Below, in pieces: positions 6,476 to 7,349 of a stretch of DNA of 7,349 nucleotides. Numbering within the stretch: the first letter of the stretch is position 1; every line of letters starts with the position of its first letter. Source of the DNA: Streptosporangiaceae bacterium. Its GTDB lineage: Bacteria > Actinomycetota > Actinomycetes > Streptosporangiales > Streptosporangiaceae. The position numbers and the translations under genes are program-made. The notes under the pieces are model-generated. The model was not told where the DNA came from, did no database searches, and saw only the letters and a list, made by a program, of their open reading frames with translations. Where the stretch lies: contig JASHTQ010000506.1 in the NCBI GenBank assembly GCA_030040475.1, forward strand, positions 1 through 7,349. The letters run 5' to 3'.

Positions 6476-7349
6476 CCCGAGGCCGGATCCCAGGCCGCCG
6501 GATCGCCGCCGTACCGGCTGAGCGCCCGCGGCCAGCCGAAACCTGACCCGTCGAGCCGGCCGAGCGGCGCCACCGCGGTCACCGGTCCCTCGGTACTCTC
6601 GACCGTGGTCAGCCAGGATCGATTGCCGTCGTCTACAGGCTCCGGGCGCGCTCCTGGCATCTCGCGCCCGTGGCCGAGCAGCCAGTGCGCGGTGCGGGCA
6701 AGGGAGAGCTCGCGGTGGTGGCTGCCGCCCTCGTCGGCCTGCCGGGCCAGCGCGCGCAGCGCGGCGGCCGCGCACAGGTAGCCGGTGCCGTGGTCGAGCA
6801 GCTGGCACGGCATCGCGCCGGGGCGCCGGCCATCGGCCGATTCTGCCGCCGCGATGCCGCAGGCCGCCTGGACGATGCTGTCGAAGCCGCGCCTGCCGCC
6901 CCACGGCCCGTCGCTGCCCCAGGCCGACAGGCTGACGGTCACCAGGCCCGGATGCCGTTCGGCCAGCGCGTCCGGCGCCAGCCCGAACCTGTCCAGCGCG
7001 TGCGGCCGGTACCCGTGCACCAGGACGTCGGCACCGGACAGCAGCTCGTGCAGCGCCGCGGCGCCGCCTCCAGTCCCCAGGTCGAGCAGCGCGCTGCGCT
7101 TGCCGAGCAGCCCGTCCCTCGCGTGCAGCGGTAGTTCCGGCCGGCCCGGCGGGTCGAGCCTGAGCACGTCCGCGCCGAGCGCGGCCAGGTAGCGGGTGGC
7201 CGTCGGCCCGGCGATGACCCGGGTGAGGTCCAGCACCCTGATCCCCGAGGCGGGCAGCGTCCCGGCCGCGCGCCGCCGCGCCGGCGCGTCACCGGTCTGG
7301 CCTCCCCCGACCAGCCGGGCCGCGGCGACCGCCCGGCCGGCGGGCTCGG
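6472..7349 (-). CDS. CaiB/BaiF (class III) CoA-transferase, N-terminus outside window
   Basis: The frame is open from the right edge to a TAG at 6472-6474, giving 291 residues in the window. Class III CoA-transferases move CoA between carboxylic acids through an aspartyl-CoA thioester. Seen here are GIRVLDLTRVIAGP, the usual first strand and CoA-binding turn, ALGADVLRLDPP, GKRSALLDL, LLSGADVLVHGYRP, GRRGFDSIVQAACGIA, and LLDHGTGY, whose Asp (codon 6795-6793) aligns with the catalytic Asp of formyl-CoA transferase (Asp169). A GTG at 7236 could be mistaken for the start, but it falls inside the conserved GIRVLDL strand, and about 37 open codons precede it. The gene therefore probably starts beyond 7349, as in longer actinobacterial members with an added N-terminal part. 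The C-terminus is short relative to classical two-lobe FRC-type enzymes. Substrate acids are unknown. Confidence 0.87.
   Translation of the reverse strand, partial: EPAGRAVAAARLVGGGQTGDAPARRRAAGTLPASGIRVLDLTRVIAGPTATRYLAALGADVLRLDPPGRPELPLHARDGLLGKRSALLDLGTGGGAAALHELLSGADVLVHGYRPHALDRFGLAPDALAERHPGLVTVSLSAWGSDGPWGGRRGFDSIVQAACGIAAAESADGRRPGAMPCQLLDHGTGYLCAAAALRALARQADEGGSHHRELSLARTAHWLLGHGREMPGARPEPVDDGNRSWLTTVESTEGPVTAVAPLGRLDGSGFGWPRALSRYGGDPAAWDPASG

Noticed and set aside
5588..6904. A minus-strand open frame runs continuously from 6904 through the GNAT gene (710 codons in all)
   Set aside because: The part before GTG 5587 is antisense to the well-supported methyltransferase and to part of the CoA-transferase, has low-complexity Arg/Gly/Ala composition and no domain. 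It is a by-product of very high G+C.
1..7349. Search for a multi-gene defence island, CRISPR array, transposon ends, tRNA or integration site
   Set aside because: Only the STAND gene has any link to conflict systems; no nuclease, transposase, array repeats or tRNA-like fold was found.

Overview
The window looks like chromosomal DNA from a high-GC actinobacterium. G+C is very high, third codon positions are almost all G or C, GTG starts are used, and it encodes an F420-dependent glucose-6-phosphate dehydrogenase, an enzyme of F420-using Actinobacteria such as Mycobacterium. I cannot name the genus. I see no RNA gene, insertion sequence, CRISPR array or phage gene. I count six protein genes, four complete and two cut by the window edges; five are on the minus strand.

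Layout, left to right. (1) Positions 1-2961, minus strand: the first 987 codons of a large STAND-type signalling NTPase of the nSTAND1 kind. It has a helical N-terminal region with no recognised effector, a P-loop NTPase, a winged-helix-like arm, one transmembrane helix and WD40 repeats that run off the left edge. (2) 2962-3088: a 127-base intergenic stretch with the ribosome binding site of gene 1. (3) 3089-5587, minus strand: a head-to-tail row of three genes, read as a GNAT acetyltransferase, then a two-helix membrane protein of unknown function, then fgd. The last two overlap by 4 bases (ATGA) and are probably translationally coupled. (4) 5588-5710: a 123-base divergent control region with promoter-like elements facing both ways and two 8-bp palindromes. 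(5) 5711-6475, plus strand: a class I SAM-dependent methyltransferase, perhaps translated from a leaderless mRNA. (6) 6472-7349, minus strand: the C-terminal part of a CaiB/BaiF (class III) CoA-transferase whose start lies beyond the right edge. Genes 5 and 6 are convergent and share a CTAG in which both stop codons lie.

Fgd oxidises glucose 6-phosphate and produces F420H2, the reductant for F420-dependent reductases. The membrane protein and the GNAT enzyme are probably co-expressed with it to some degree, but nothing in their sequences shows a direct role in F420 metabolism. The STAND gene probably has its own promoter. It is the most interesting locus here: a probable membrane-spanning NTP-dependent sensor or scaffold with an unusual Asp where relatives normally have Arg. 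I do not see a clear-cut new multi-gene system.
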